DNA of 26,058 nt from an uncultured Oscillospiraceae bacterium (GCA_944387755.1 CALXGC010000029.1:1-26058), one strand, 5' to 3'. Counted from the first letter of the stretch, positions 14,645 through 21,988 are shown. The notes: generated from the letters alone by a model not told the origin. Translations and numbers: made by a program.

Positions 14645-15253
14645 GTGAAAGGAACGGAGCTGGAACCGGCTGGGATGCGGGAGCAGATTCTCTCCGCGGC
14701 GGAGACGCTGTTTGACCAGCAGGGCTATGCAAATACCACGGTGGACCAGATTGTGGAGCTGGCCGGCTGTTCAAAGGGGACGTTTTACCACTACTTTGAA
14801 GCGAAGGAGGAGCTGGCCTGTTCTCCGGACCTCTATGACTACGTCTATGAAGAATGGTATGAGACGGTAAAGGGAACGGATGAAAACGCGGTATTAAAGC
14901 TCAGCGGGCTGAACCGGGTGTTTCTGGAGAAGCTGGAGCAGACCTATGACCTGGACCGCGCCTCCGCCACCTGCCGGTTTGAGGTGTCCACAAAGAACCG
15001 GGGGACCTACATCGGAAGCAACCGCGCCTATAACCGTATTGTCCGCACCCTCATCCGGGAGGGGCAGGCCCGCGGCGAGATCCGCAGGGACGTGTCCTTT
15101 GTAGAGCTGGCGAAAATTTATAGCCTCGTCCAGCGGGGGATTATTTTTGACTGGTGTATTTCCGGCGCGACGTACTCCTTTTTGGAGTTTGGAACCAGGT
15201 GCATGGAAATTATGCTGCGGGGGTTTTTGCCTGTGCAGCGCGCCTCCGGATAA
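14645..15253 (+). CDS. TetR/AcrR family transcriptional regulator, probable repressor of TRAP operon B
   Basis: This is a one-component DNA-binding regulator. The 202 residues have the TetR HTH domain at about residues 12-60 (REQILSAAETLFDQQGYANTTVDQIVELAGCSKGTFYHYFEAKEEL), then a helical ligand-binding domain ending in ISGATYSFLEFGTRCMEIMLRGFL. The start is GTG 14645 with AAGGAG at 14631-14636. An ATG at 14640 is out of frame and stops after one sense codon. The gene is divergent from TRAP operon B and its predicted operator cluster lies between them. It is not closely similar to the other TetR protein here apart from the HTH, in line with separate inducers. Confidence 0.93.
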   Translation: MKGTELEPAGMREQILSAAETLFDQQGYANTTVDQIVELAGCSKGTFYHYFEAKEELACSPDLYDYVYEEWYETVKGTDENAVLKLSGLNRVFLEKLEQTYDLDRASATCRFEVSTKNRGTYIGSNRAYNRIVRTLIREGQARGEIRRDVSFVELAKIYSLVQRGIIFDWCISGATYSFLEFGTRCMEIMLRGFLPVQRASG

Positions 15254-15275
15254 AAACCTGCGCTGAGGGCTGGTT

Positions 15276-15309
15276 CCGGGAGGAGCGGGCGGAAGCTTGC
15301 TCCTCCCGG
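15276..15309. terminator. Hairpin between convergent tetR and AraC genes
   Basis: CCGGGAGGAGC (15276-15286) pairs perfectly with GCTCCTCCCGG (15299-15309) around a 12-nt loop. The genes converge on it from both sides. The following T content is weak on both strands, so it may be a poor terminator or a 3'-end barrier. Confidence 0.5.
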
Positions 15310-15315
15310 CGGCGT

Positions 15316-16200
15316 TTATTTGAAGACGATGTTTTTTCCTGTGCCGGAGGGGAGCTGTTCTTTCCGCAGCACGCCGGCGCTGGCGTTTAAAAAGCGGTGG
15401 AACTCCCGGTTCATGTGGGAGTGGTCCGCGTACCCGGCGGCCTGGGCCACGGCGGACAGGCTGAGTTCGGGCCGGCTCTCCATCAGCAGGTAGGCGTATT
15501 GAATCCGAATCACATGGCACATGCTTTTGGGGGACAGGCCGGTATACAGGTCGAAGAGCTGATTGAGATACCGCTCGCTGTAGCCGGTCTCCTCGCCGAG
15601 GCGCTTCAGCGGAATATTGCCGTGGGTTTCAAAGATCCGCCTGGTGCAGTAGTCCAGAATCCGCTCCTTACCGGAGGCCTCCCGCAGGTGCTTTAAAATA
15701 AACTGATTTGCCAGCCGCCGCCGCTCCTGAAAGCCCGCCGCGCCTGCAATCCGGTTCTGGAGGACAAGCCCCTCCCGCAGGACGGACTCCATAGGAGCCG
15801 GGTGGTGCACCATTTGGCACACAGGCGTCTGAAAGAGGCGGCAGGTGGCCCCCGGCATAAACCGCACGCCGAAGATGAGCTCCGGGTCCTGAAACTGAAA
15901 GCTGCGCAGTTCACGCACGCTGGCGCTGACGTAGGACTTGGGCACGCCGTGGGTCAGGGTAAAGATAAAATCCGTGCAGCCGTCAGGGATGGTGGCCATG
16001 GCGTGCTGCTGGGTGAAATGCTCTCCGGCGATCTCATAGTAGTCCGCAATCAGTCCGGAGACGGCCTCTCCAGGGAGGACGAGTTGGCCCTGATAGCGGG
16101 GGGTAAACTGTTCAAAGCCGGGCTGCCAGGGGACATAGGTCCCCTGCCGGAGCAGACGGAGCCGCTGGGAGAATACGCCCTCCTGTTCCTGTTGGTTCAT
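15316..16200 (-). CDS. AraC family transcriptional regulator
   Basis: This is a DNA-binding regulator with a C-terminal AraC/XylS domain. The 294 residues have two helix-turn-helix motifs, near 197-217 (IPLKRLGEETGYSERYLNQLF) and 248-268 (LSAVAQAAGYADHSHMNREF). The N-terminal half carries PDGCTDFIFTL (72-82) and GVRFMPGA (111-118), typical of the DUF6597-type sensor domain in many AraC-like proteins. The ATG follows GGGGGTGA. The gene is 22 nt after the stop of the glycerol-kinase-like gene and is probably cotranscribed with it, so it may regulate that kinase. The effector is unknown. Confidence 0.92.
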   Translation of the reverse strand: MNQQEQEGVFSQRLRLLRQGTYVPWQPGFEQFTPRYQGQLVLPGEAVSGLIADYYEIAGEHFTQQHAMATIPDGCTDFIFTLTHGVPKSYVSASVRELRSFQFQDPELIFGVRFMPGATCRLFQTPVCQMVHHPAPMESVLREGLVLQNRIAGAAGFQERRRLANQFILKHLREASGKERILDYCTRRIFETHGNIPLKRLGEETGYSERYLNQLFDLYTGLSPKSMCHVIRIQYAYLLMESRPELSLSAVAQAAGYADHSHMNREFHRFLNASAGVLRKEQLPSGTGKNIVFK

Positions 16201-16222
16201 ATCTGTTCACCCCCGGTCTTGT

Positions 16223-17716
16223 TTATTGCCGGGCCCAGCCTCTGGCGCGCTGAACGGCCTCATGCCAGCGGGAGAGAAGCGCTTCCCTCCGCTGGGAGGA
16301 CATGTTGGGCCGGAAGGTCTTTTTTGTGTGCCACAGGGCGCTCAGCTCCTCCGGTCCGCCCAGGACGCCTGCGCCGGCCCCGGCCATATAGGCGGCGCCC
16401 AGGGCGGTGGTCTCCGTTGTCTCTGGAATGTCCACGGGAATACCCAGAATATCCGCCTGAAACTGCATTAAAAATTGGTTTTTGGCCAGCCCGCCGTCCG
16501 CCCGCATCCGCGGAATGCTGACGCCGGAATCCTGCTCCATAACATCCAGGTTGTCCTTCACCTGATAGGCAATGCTCTCCATAACCGCCCTTACAATCTG
16601 CGCCTGGGTGGTGCCGCCGGTGATGCCGATGATCATGCCGCGGGCGTACTGGTCCCAATAGGGCGCCGCCAGCCCGGCGAAGGCGGGGACAAAGAACACA
16701 TCTCCGTTGTCCTCCGCGGACCAGGACATCCCGTCTGTTTGACTGGGTTCGGAGATGATCTTCAGGCCCTGCTTCAGCCACTGGATTGCCGCGCCGGCGA
16801 TGTAAATGCCCGCGTCCAGCGCATAAGTAGTGTGTCCATTGACGCTCCAGCCGACGGTGGTGAGCAGGCCGTGGGTGGACCGGACCGGACGGCGGCCGGT
16901 GTTCATCAGCATGAAGCAGCCGGTTCCGTATGTCGTTTTGACCATGCCGGGGGAGGTGCAGGCCTGCCCGAACAGGGCCGCCTGCTGGTCCACCATGACC
17001 CCGGTGATGGGAATAGAGGCCCCCAGAAAGGCTTCGGGACACGTATGTCCGAACTGCCCGGCGCTGTCTGTAATTTCAGGGAGAATATTTGGGGGAATAT
17101 CCAGAAGCTGAAGGATGTCCCGGTCCCATTCTTTTCGGCTCAGATTCATCAGCATGGTGCGGGAGGCGGTGCTCTGGTCCGTCATGTGGACCCTTCCCCC
17201 GGTCAGTTTCCAGACCAGCCAGGCGTCCATGGTGCCCGCCAGCAGCTCGCCGCGCCGGGCGCGCTCCCTGGCCTCCGGCACCTGGTCCAGAATCCAGGCC
17301 AGCTTGGTGGCGCTGAAATAGGTGTCCGGAATCAATCCGGTGCTCTGCCACAGCCGCTGGCCGGCCGCTGCCTTCAGGCGGTCCACCATCCGGGCGGTCC
17401 TCCTGTCCTGCCACACAATGGCGGGGTAGATGGGCCGCCCGGTTTCTTTATCCCAGACCATCACCGTCTCGCCCTGGTGGTCCACCCCCATGCAGCGCAC
17501 GGAGGAGGGGGAGACGCCGGCGCGCTGAAAGGCCTGCTCCGCCGCCCCGGTAAAGCAGTCCCAGAGCAGCTCAGGGTCCTGTTCCACCCAGCCCGGCCTG
17601 GGAAAGCGCTGGATGTGCTCCCGGTAGCCGCTGGATACAATGTGCCAGTTTTCGTCCAGTAAAAGCGCTGTGGTGCCAGTGGTGCCCTGGTCCATTCCCA
17701 GATAGTAAGACGGCAT
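16223..17716 (-). CDS. FGGY-family kinase, glycerol kinase-like
   Basis: This is an ATP-dependent kinase of the FGGY family, closest by eye to glycerol kinase (GlpK). The 497 residues match GlpK in length and in most motifs: the MDQGTTGTTALLLD phosphate loop, PGWVEQDP, AIVWQDRRTA, TDQSTASRTMLMN, VDQQAALFGQ, TTYGTGCFMLMNTG and GGLAKNQFLMQFQADILG. The E. coli glycerol contacts Glu84, Trp103, Tyr135, Asp245, Gln246 and Phe270 correspond to E83, W102, Y133, D243, Q244 and F268. Arg83, however, is Gly82 (GVDHQGET instead of GITNQRET), so the substrate may be a different polyol. No glpF or glpD neighbours are present. The start ATG follows AGGAGG. It is likely in an operon with the AraC regulator. 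It could be labelled glpK, but I withhold the symbol because of this change. Confidence 0.88.
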   Translation of the reverse strand: MPSYYLGMDQGTTGTTALLLDENWHIVSSGYREHIQRFPRPGWVEQDPELLWDCFTGAAEQAFQRAGVSPSSVRCMGVDHQGETVMVWDKETGRPIYPAIVWQDRRTARMVDRLKAAAGQRLWQSTGLIPDTYFSATKLAWILDQVPEARERARRGELLAGTMDAWLVWKLTGGRVHMTDQSTASRTMLMNLSRKEWDRDILQLLDIPPNILPEITDSAGQFGHTCPEAFLGASIPITGVMVDQQAALFGQACTSPGMVKTTYGTGCFMLMNTGRRPVRSTHGLLTTVGWSVNGHTTYALDAGIYIAGAAIQWLKQGLKIISEPSQTDGMSWSAEDNGDVFFVPAFAGLAAPYWDQYARGMIIGITGGTTQAQIVRAVMESIAYQVKDNLDVMEQDSGVSIPRMRADGGLAKNQFLMQFQADILGIPVDIPETTETTALGAAYMAGAGAGVLGGPEELSALWHTKKTFRPNMSSQRREALLSRWHEAVQRARGWARQ

Positions 17717-17934
17717 GGAAAGCTTCCTCCTGCGGTGAAGTGCGGCGCGCGGTGCTGCCGGTCGGTAAATACTATTACATTCTATATTATAATTCTGACT
17801 CTGCCGGCCGGCTAGACATGGGTTCCGATTCGTTCTATCGTAAAGTTTTCTTTTCCGCTACCATGCAGACAACAGCCGGGTTCCGGAAGGAGCGGCGGCT
17901 GAAACCTGTATCAGTGCGAAGGAGGAATCCCGCG
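17717..17934. promoter_or_regulatory. Divergent intergenic region, kinase / aminotransferase
   Basis: This 218-nt gap contains an AT-rich patch (17766-17797) with TATAAT-like hexamers on both strands (for example plus 17788-17793) and a GCCGGCCGGC palindrome just beyond it. Promoters for both genes are expected here, but I cannot define convincing -35 boxes. The reading frame of the aminotransferase is open through part of it, without coding support. Confidence 0.4.
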
Positions 17935-19023
17935 ATGGATCGACTGCTTTTGTTCAGCCCCGGTCCCGTTATGGTGAAAGAGAACGTGCGGAACGCGCTG
18001 CTTCACCGCGATATTTGTCACCGCAGCAAGGAGTTTGAGGCGCTGTTTGCCCGCCTTCAGGAGAAAATCTGTAAGCTTTTCCAGGCGGACAGGAGCTACT
18101 GCTCCGTGGTGGTGTCCGGGTCCGGCACGGCCGCCAATGAGACGGTGCTCTCCTCCATCTTTGCCCGGCCGGAGGATGCGGTCCTGCTGATTTCCAACGG
18201 CGTGTTCGGCGAGCGGCTGGAGGAGATTATTACAAAGTATAAGATTCCGCTTGTGAAGGTGGATACGCCGTGGGCGGAGTATCCGGACCTGGCGCAGGTG
18301 GAACAGGCGCTGAAGGACCATCCGGAGGTGACGGCCGTCGCCATGGTGTTCCATGAGACCTCCACGGGTATGATCAACCCGGTGAAGGAGGTGGGAGAGC
18401 TGGCCCACCGGTACGGCAGGCTGTTCTTCACCGACTGCGTCTCCGCCGCCGCCGGCCAGAACATCAATGTGGCGGAGAATCACATCGATATCGCCACCTC
18501 GGTGGGCGGCAAATGTCTGGGGGCGTTCCCCGGCTCCGCCTATATCTGCGCTAAGACCTCCCTGTTGGAGTCTCTGACGGCGGAACAGTGCCGGAACGTG
18601 TACCTGAGCCTCTATAAGCACTACCATGTGGCGAAGGAGAGCCATCAGACGCCCAACACCCCAAACCTGACCCTGTTCTGGGCGCTGGAGGCGGCTCTGG
18701 ACGACATTCTGGCGGAGGGGGTTCCGAACCGGGTGGAGCGGTACGCCCGGAACGCCCAGATTCTGCGGGACGGTATGAAGGAGCTGGGACTGAAGTTCCT
18801 GCTGGCAGACCACATGTCCAACACCGTCACCTCGGTGTTCCTCCCGGAGGGGAAGGACTTGGGCCGGTTCCTGGCGGACATGGAGGCGGACGGCTATGTC
18901 CTGTATCCCGGCAAGGGGAAGTACTTAGCTATGAATATGTTCCAGGTGGCCAATATGGGCGACATCTCGGAGGCGGACTGCTATGCCTTCCTGGCGGACC
19001 TGAAGAAGAACCTGGAGAAGTAA
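17935..19023 (+). CDS. Class V PLP-dependent aminotransferase (PhnW/AGT-like)
   Basis: This is a fold-type I pyridoxal phosphate enzyme of the alanine-glyoxylate, serine-pyruvate and 2-aminoethylphosphonate aminotransferase group. The 362 residues begin with LLLFSPGPVMV, the standard family start. SGSGTAANE (61-69) binds the cofactor phosphate, HETSTG (140-145) and D167 (TDCVS) contact the ring, and K193 in GGKCLGAFPG is the Schiff-base lysine. The C-terminal Arg that binds the substrate carboxylate in relatives (FRIG..G) is Gln337 here (MFQVANMG), so the amino donor may differ. ATG 17935 is chosen over upstream starts because it has GAAGGAGG about 9 nt upstream and fits the family N-terminus. 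It is followed by a good terminator and so is a single-gene unit. No phosphonate genes are nearby. Confidence 0.9.
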   Translation: MDRLLLFSPGPVMVKENVRNALLHRDICHRSKEFEALFARLQEKICKLFQADRSYCSVVVSGSGTAANETVLSSIFARPEDAVLLISNGVFGERLEEIITKYKIPLVKVDTPWAEYPDLAQVEQALKDHPEVTAVAMVFHETSTGMINPVKEVGELAHRYGRLFFTDCVSAAAGQNINVAENHIDIATSVGGKCLGAFPGSAYICAKTSLLESLTAEQCRNVYLSLYKHYHVAKESHQTPNTPNLTLFWALEAALDDILAEGVPNRVERYARNAQILRDGMKELGLKFLLADHMSNTVTSVFLPEGKDLGRFLADMEADGYVLYPGKGKYLAMNMFQVANMGDISEADCYAFLADLKKNLEK

Positions 19024-19117
19024 ATTATAAAGCCTGGAATTTGCAAAAAAGGAAAAACGGCGCGCAGGCTTTTGAGAAATACCGGCTTTGCGGCTGAAAG
19101 ACAGGCAAAATAAAGAG

Positions 19118-19152
19118 CGGGCGGGAAGCAATACAGCTTCCTGCCCGTTTTT
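19118..19152 (+). terminator. Rho-independent terminator after the aminotransferase gene
   Basis: CGGGCGGGAAGC (19118-19129) pairs with GCTTCCTGCCCG (19136-19147), with one wobble-type position and a 6-nt loop, followed by TTTTT (19148-19152). It lies about 95 nt beyond the stop codon. Confidence 0.88.
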
Positions 19153-19164
19153 GGTATATTTGGA

Positions 19165-19193
19165 TTAAAATATTCTGGCCGATATGATATAAT
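19165..19193 (+). promoter_or_regulatory. Promoter of the orphan lipoprotein gene
   Basis: An extended -10, TGA-TATAAT (hexamer 19188-19193), has a weak -35 TTAAAA (19165-19170) 17 nt upstream. It lies right after the aminotransferase terminator and about 38 nt before the lipoprotein ATG. Confidence 0.65.
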
Positions 19194-19230
19194 TTGTAAA
19201 AACCTCCAATGAAGGGGAGGAGGACGCGCA

Positions 19231-19866
19231 ATGAAAAGATGGTTTCTGCTTGGCATTGCAGTATGCCTTTTTGCCGCTTTGACGGGTTGTAATGAGGAGG
19301 CGGATAACCCGTCCATGTATATTGAGCCGGCGCAGCTGACAGAGGAAGAGGAAAACATTGCCGCCCTGCTGGGCGTAGATACAGAATATTATATGTTTGA
19401 TTTTGCCCTTGACGGGAAAGCTCAGAGTTTACAAATCAATACATATGCGCTCTCAGACGGAGAATGGAACCTGATTTCGGGCGGCGGCGGACAATCCTTT
19501 ACAGATGCAGAGGGAAGAATTGTTTTAGGCTTTGATAAGATTGCTGAGGGCGTGCGGATTGCAGTACAAGACAGCGAGGGCGTGGGGGGCTCCGCTTCTT
19601 ATGCCTGTGAGCCGGCAGATAATTTTGATGGCATGGGGTGCGCGGCCTCGTTTTTGAGCAACCGGACGGAAATTGTCTATGAGCAGGAAATTCCCCTGGC
19701 TGTGCAGATTATAACGGCAAAAAATCGAATCAATTCGTATACGGTGGAATATTTCAACAGCCCGGAGGAATATGCCGGATATGAGCATGTGTATGCCATA
19801 ACGGCGCGCTTTAGTCAAAAAACCGTGTCCGAGCTTTCTTCCGGCAACAAGCCGCCGCAGATGTAA
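19231..19866 (+). CDS. Putative lipoprotein of unknown function
   Basis: I do not recognise this family. The 211-residue protein has a lipoprotein signal (MKRWFLLGIAVCLFAALTGC, lipobox LTGC with C20), so it should be anchored on the outer face of the membrane. The mature part is acidic (EEEENIAALLGVDTEYYMFDF) and looks rich in beta strands, with no repeats or catalytic motif visible. Start ATG 19231 follows GGGGAGGAGGA. The gene has its own promoter and a hairpin at its end, so it is a stand-alone unit. Its codons use more A and T than the neighbouring genes, which may point to later acquisition. It could be a small sensor or binding lipoprotein, but nothing decides this. Confidence 0.85.
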   Translation: MKRWFLLGIAVCLFAALTGCNEEADNPSMYIEPAQLTEEEENIAALLGVDTEYYMFDFALDGKAQSLQINTYALSDGEWNLISGGGGQSFTDAEGRIVLGFDKIAEGVRIAVQDSEGVGGSASYACEPADNFDGMGCAASFLSNRTEIVYEQEIPLAVQIITAKNRINSYTVEYFNSPEEYAGYEHVYAITARFSQKTVSELSSGNKPPQM

Positions 19867-19884
19867 AAATCTGCGGCGGCTTTG
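19850..19884 (+). terminator. Terminator hairpin overlapping the lipoprotein stop codon
   Basis: AGCCGCCGCAGAT (19850-19862) pairs perfectly with ATCTGCGGCGGCT (19869-19881) and is followed by only TTTG. The TAA stop is in the 6-nt loop. The short T-tract makes termination strength uncertain. Confidence 0.65.
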
Positions 19885-19896
19885 TCCAGATATGAA

Positions 19897-19949
19897 CAGG
19901 ACAGCACAGCGAACTGCCGTGCTGTCCTGCAAAAACCGGCTGGGTTTTT
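19897..19949 (-). terminator. Hairpins downstream of the alpha-hydroxy-acid oxidase homologue
   Basis: On the minus strand, AAAAACC-CAGCC-GGTTTTT (19931-19949) begins at the stop codon. It is followed by an 11-bp stem, CAGGACAGCAC with GTGCTGTCCTG (19897-19929). Neither is a textbook terminator alone, but together they separate the convergent lipoprotein and oxidase genes. Confidence 0.45.
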
Positions 19950-20967
19950 ATGCCGTAAAAATCAGGTCCCGGCTGATTTCCGCCAGGCTGTGGACGCCGC
20001 ACATGGCCATGGCGTCCTCCAGCTCCCCCTTGAGCTTCTGGGTGAGGAGCCGGACCCCCTCGGCGCCGCCGCCGTAGACGGCGGTGACATAGGGCCGGGC
20101 CAGCAGCACGCCGTCGGCGCCCAGGGCCAGAGCCTTCAGCACATCCACGCCGGTGCGGATGCCGCCGTCCACCAGAATGGTCATCTGCCCCTTCACCGCC
20201 TTGGCGATGGCGGGGAGGACCTGGGCGGTGGCGGGCACGCCGTCCTGGACCCGGCCCCCGTGGTTGGAGACGACAATACCGGCGGCTCCGGCCTCCAGGG
20301 CCTTTTGGGCCCCCCTGACGGTCATGACGCCCTTGAGGATGAAGGGCACGTTGATGTACGCGATAATTTCCCGCAGCTCCTCCACCGTCTTGGAACCGGC
20401 GGGAGGCGTGAGCCCCTTCAGGAAGGGGAGGCCGGCGGCGTCGATGTCCATGGCGAACAGCTTGGCTCCGGCGGCCTTGGCGGCGTCCAGCTTGGCGTAC
20501 AGGGTGTCCCGGTCCCAGGGCTTCACGGTGGGAATGCCGCGCCCTCCGGCGGCGCCGATGGCGGCGGAGGCGGCGGCAAAGACCTCCGGGTTGGTGCCGT
20601 CTCCGGTGAAGGCGGCAATGCCGGCCTGAATACAGGCGGGGATTAAGATGTTGTTGTACTCCAGGTCGTTGTACTTGTCCCCGTAGTGGAGGTTTACCGC
20701 CCCCACCGGCCCGGCGAACACGGGCAGGGCGTAGGTCTCCCCGAAGAACCGGAACGAGGTGTCCACCGGCCTGTTGTCACAGATGGTGTCCATGTTCAGA
20801 AAAACATTCTGCCAGACCTCATAGTTGCGGACCGCCACTGTGCCGGTGCCCTTGGCGCCGGGGCCGGGCATGATATTGCCGCAGGCCCGGCCGTTGCACA
20901 CCGGACAGGCCTTGCAGCTGGGGCCGCTGCAGGTGCGGGCGGCGGCCAGAACGTCTTGATAGGTCAT
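19948..20967 (-). CDS. FMN-dependent alpha-hydroxy-acid oxidase/dehydrogenase family protein
   Basis: This is a TIM-barrel flavoprotein of the lactate oxidase, glycolate oxidase and lactate dehydrogenase (LldD) family. The 339 residues contain the expected FMN and substrate residues: K212 (LKGVM), the catalytic His236 with Arg239 in SNHGGRVQDG, DGGIRTG (267-273) and ARP (290-292). The N-terminus is unusual. It has five cysteines within 17 residues (C13, C18, C21, C24, C29) followed by a Gly-rich segment, absent from classic oxidases and suggestive of a metal or Fe-S site. In an anaerobe the electron acceptor is unlikely to be oxygen. ATG 20967 follows AAGGAGGGAGC. The gene has its own promoter (21000-21028), whose -35 overlaps the preceding hydrolase stop codon, and may also be reached by read-through from the znu operon. 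Confidence 0.9.
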   Translation of the reverse strand: MTYQDVLAAARTCSGPSCKACPVCNGRACGNIMPGPGAKGTGTVAVRNYEVWQNVFLNMDTICDNRPVDTSFRFFGETYALPVFAGPVGAVNLHYGDKYNDLEYNNILIPACIQAGIAAFTGDGTNPEVFAAASAAIGAAGGRGIPTVKPWDRDTLYAKLDAAKAAGAKLFAMDIDAAGLPFLKGLTPPAGSKTVEELREIIAYINVPFILKGVMTVRGAQKALEAGAAGIVVSNHGGRVQDGVPATAQVLPAIAKAVKGQMTILVDGGIRTGVDVLKALALGADGVLLARPYVTAVYGGGAEGVRLLTQKLKGELEDAMAMCGVHSLAEISRDLIFTA

Positions 20968-20973
20968 AGAAAA

Positions 20974-21023
20974 GCTCCCTCCTTATTTTTTCCTTCCGCA
21001 TTGTAATCCCAAACGGAGGGAGC
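20974..21023 (-). promoter_or_regulatory. Ribosome-binding-site-sequestering inverted repeat before the oxidase gene
   Basis: GCTCCCTCC (complement of 21015-21023) comes first on the minus-strand transcript and can pair perfectly with GGAGGGAGC (complement of 20974-20982), which contains the ribosome binding site. The first arm lies in the spacer of the local promoter, so only read-through transcripts carry both arms. Confidence 0.5.
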
Positions 21024-21028
21024 GTCAA
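21000..21028 (-). promoter_or_regulatory. Internal promoter for the alpha-hydroxy-acid oxidase homologue
   Basis: On the minus strand TTGACG (21023-21028) and TACAAT (21000-21005) are 17 nt apart, each 5 of 6 to consensus. The -35 contains the TGA stop of the upstream hydrolase gene. The start is expected near 20993, about 25 nt before the ATG. Confidence 0.65.
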
Positions 21029-21957
21029 GAGGGCAGCTTGTCCTCCAGCCAGGAGAGCAGATCCTGGAGGACCTGCCGCCGGTTGACCTCGTGGAACATC
21101 TCGTGCCGCCCGCCGGGGTAGAGCTTCAGAGTCACATCCCGGCAGCCGGCGGCCTGGAACATGCCGGCGACTTTTCGGACGCCCCTGCCCATGCCGCCCA
21201 CCGGGTCGTCCGCCCCGGAGAGAAACAGCGCCGGAATATCCGGGTCCATGCAGTTTAAATTGTCCGCCCTGGCGATGAATTGCAGTCCGCCCATCATGTC
21301 CCGAAACAGGGAGACGGCGGGCTTGTACCGGCACAGGGGGTCGGCCAGATAGGCGTCCACCGCCGCCGGATCGCTGGAGACCCAGTCGGCGCTGGTGCGG
21401 TTGGGGCGGAAGCGGCGGTTGTAGGCCCCCAGGGACAGGGCGTCCACCAGGGGGCTCACCCCCGCCGGTCCCAGGCGGCGGCATTCTATCTCCGCCAGCG
21501 CCTTTCCCAGGGCGACCAGGGGGGCGCTCTCCTGGCCTGTGCCGGATAAAATACAGCCGTCCAGGGTTCCCGGATACTGGATTAAATAGGTGCGGGTGAG
21601 AAAGGACCCCATGGAGTGCCCCAGCAGAAAATAGGGGAGGCGGGGGTACCGCTCCCCCATCAGTTCCCGCAGGCGGCGCACATCCTGGACCGCCAGTTCC
21701 CAGCCGCCCGCGGGGGCGAACATACCGTATTGGCCGTCCTCCACCGTGCGGCCATGGCCCAGGTGGTCCTCGCCGCACACCAGAAAGCCGTGTTCCGCGA
21801 GGAACCGGGCGGCCTCCTCATAGCGCCCGATATGCTCCGAGATGCCGTGGACAATCTGCACCGCGCCTCTGGGCGGCCCCGCCGGGAACCAGAGCCGGGC
21901 GTAGATTGTGCGCCCCTTCCGGGCGGAGGGATAGCGAAATTCCTGTATATCCGGCAT
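21025..21957 (-). CDS. Alpha/beta hydrolase, monoacylglycerol lipase-like (serine aminopeptidase S33 domain)
   Basis: This is a probable cytoplasmic esterase or lysophospholipase. The 310 residues have the alpha/beta-hydrolase landmarks: VHGISEH (oxyanion region, 36-42), the nucleophile elbow GHSMG (113-117, Ser115), an acid in SGADDPVG (D250 or D251) and His285 in GGRHEMFHE. The pattern GEDHLGHGRT and the cap region resemble bacterial monoacylglycerol lipases and PldB-like enzymes. The frame is open 42 codons further upstream, but ATG 21957 is chosen because AGGAGG stands 8 nt before it and the domain starts there. It is 31 nt after the ferritin-like gene and is probably part of the same transcript. 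The substrate is not known, and a link to zinc uptake is not obvious. Confidence 0.9.
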   Translation of the reverse strand: MPDIQEFRYPSARKGRTIYARLWFPAGPPRGAVQIVHGISEHIGRYEEAARFLAEHGFLVCGEDHLGHGRTVEDGQYGMFAPAGGWELAVQDVRRLRELMGERYPRLPYFLLGHSMGSFLTRTYLIQYPGTLDGCILSGTGQESAPLVALGKALAEIECRRLGPAGVSPLVDALSLGAYNRRFRPNRTSADWVSSDPAAVDAYLADPLCRYKPAVSLFRDMMGGLQFIARADNLNCMDPDIPALFLSGADDPVGGMGRGVRKVAGMFQAAGCRDVTLKLYPGGRHEMFHEVNRRQVLQDLLSWLEDKLPS

Positions 21958-21988
21958 ACTGGGGACCTCCTGTTCTTCGTTTCTGCGT

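Noticed and set aside
17740..17934. N-terminal extension of the aminotransferase from an upstream start
   Set aside because: The 65 extra residues have no family counterpart, cross the divergent promoter region and lack a ribosome binding site. ATG 17935 has GAAGGAGG.
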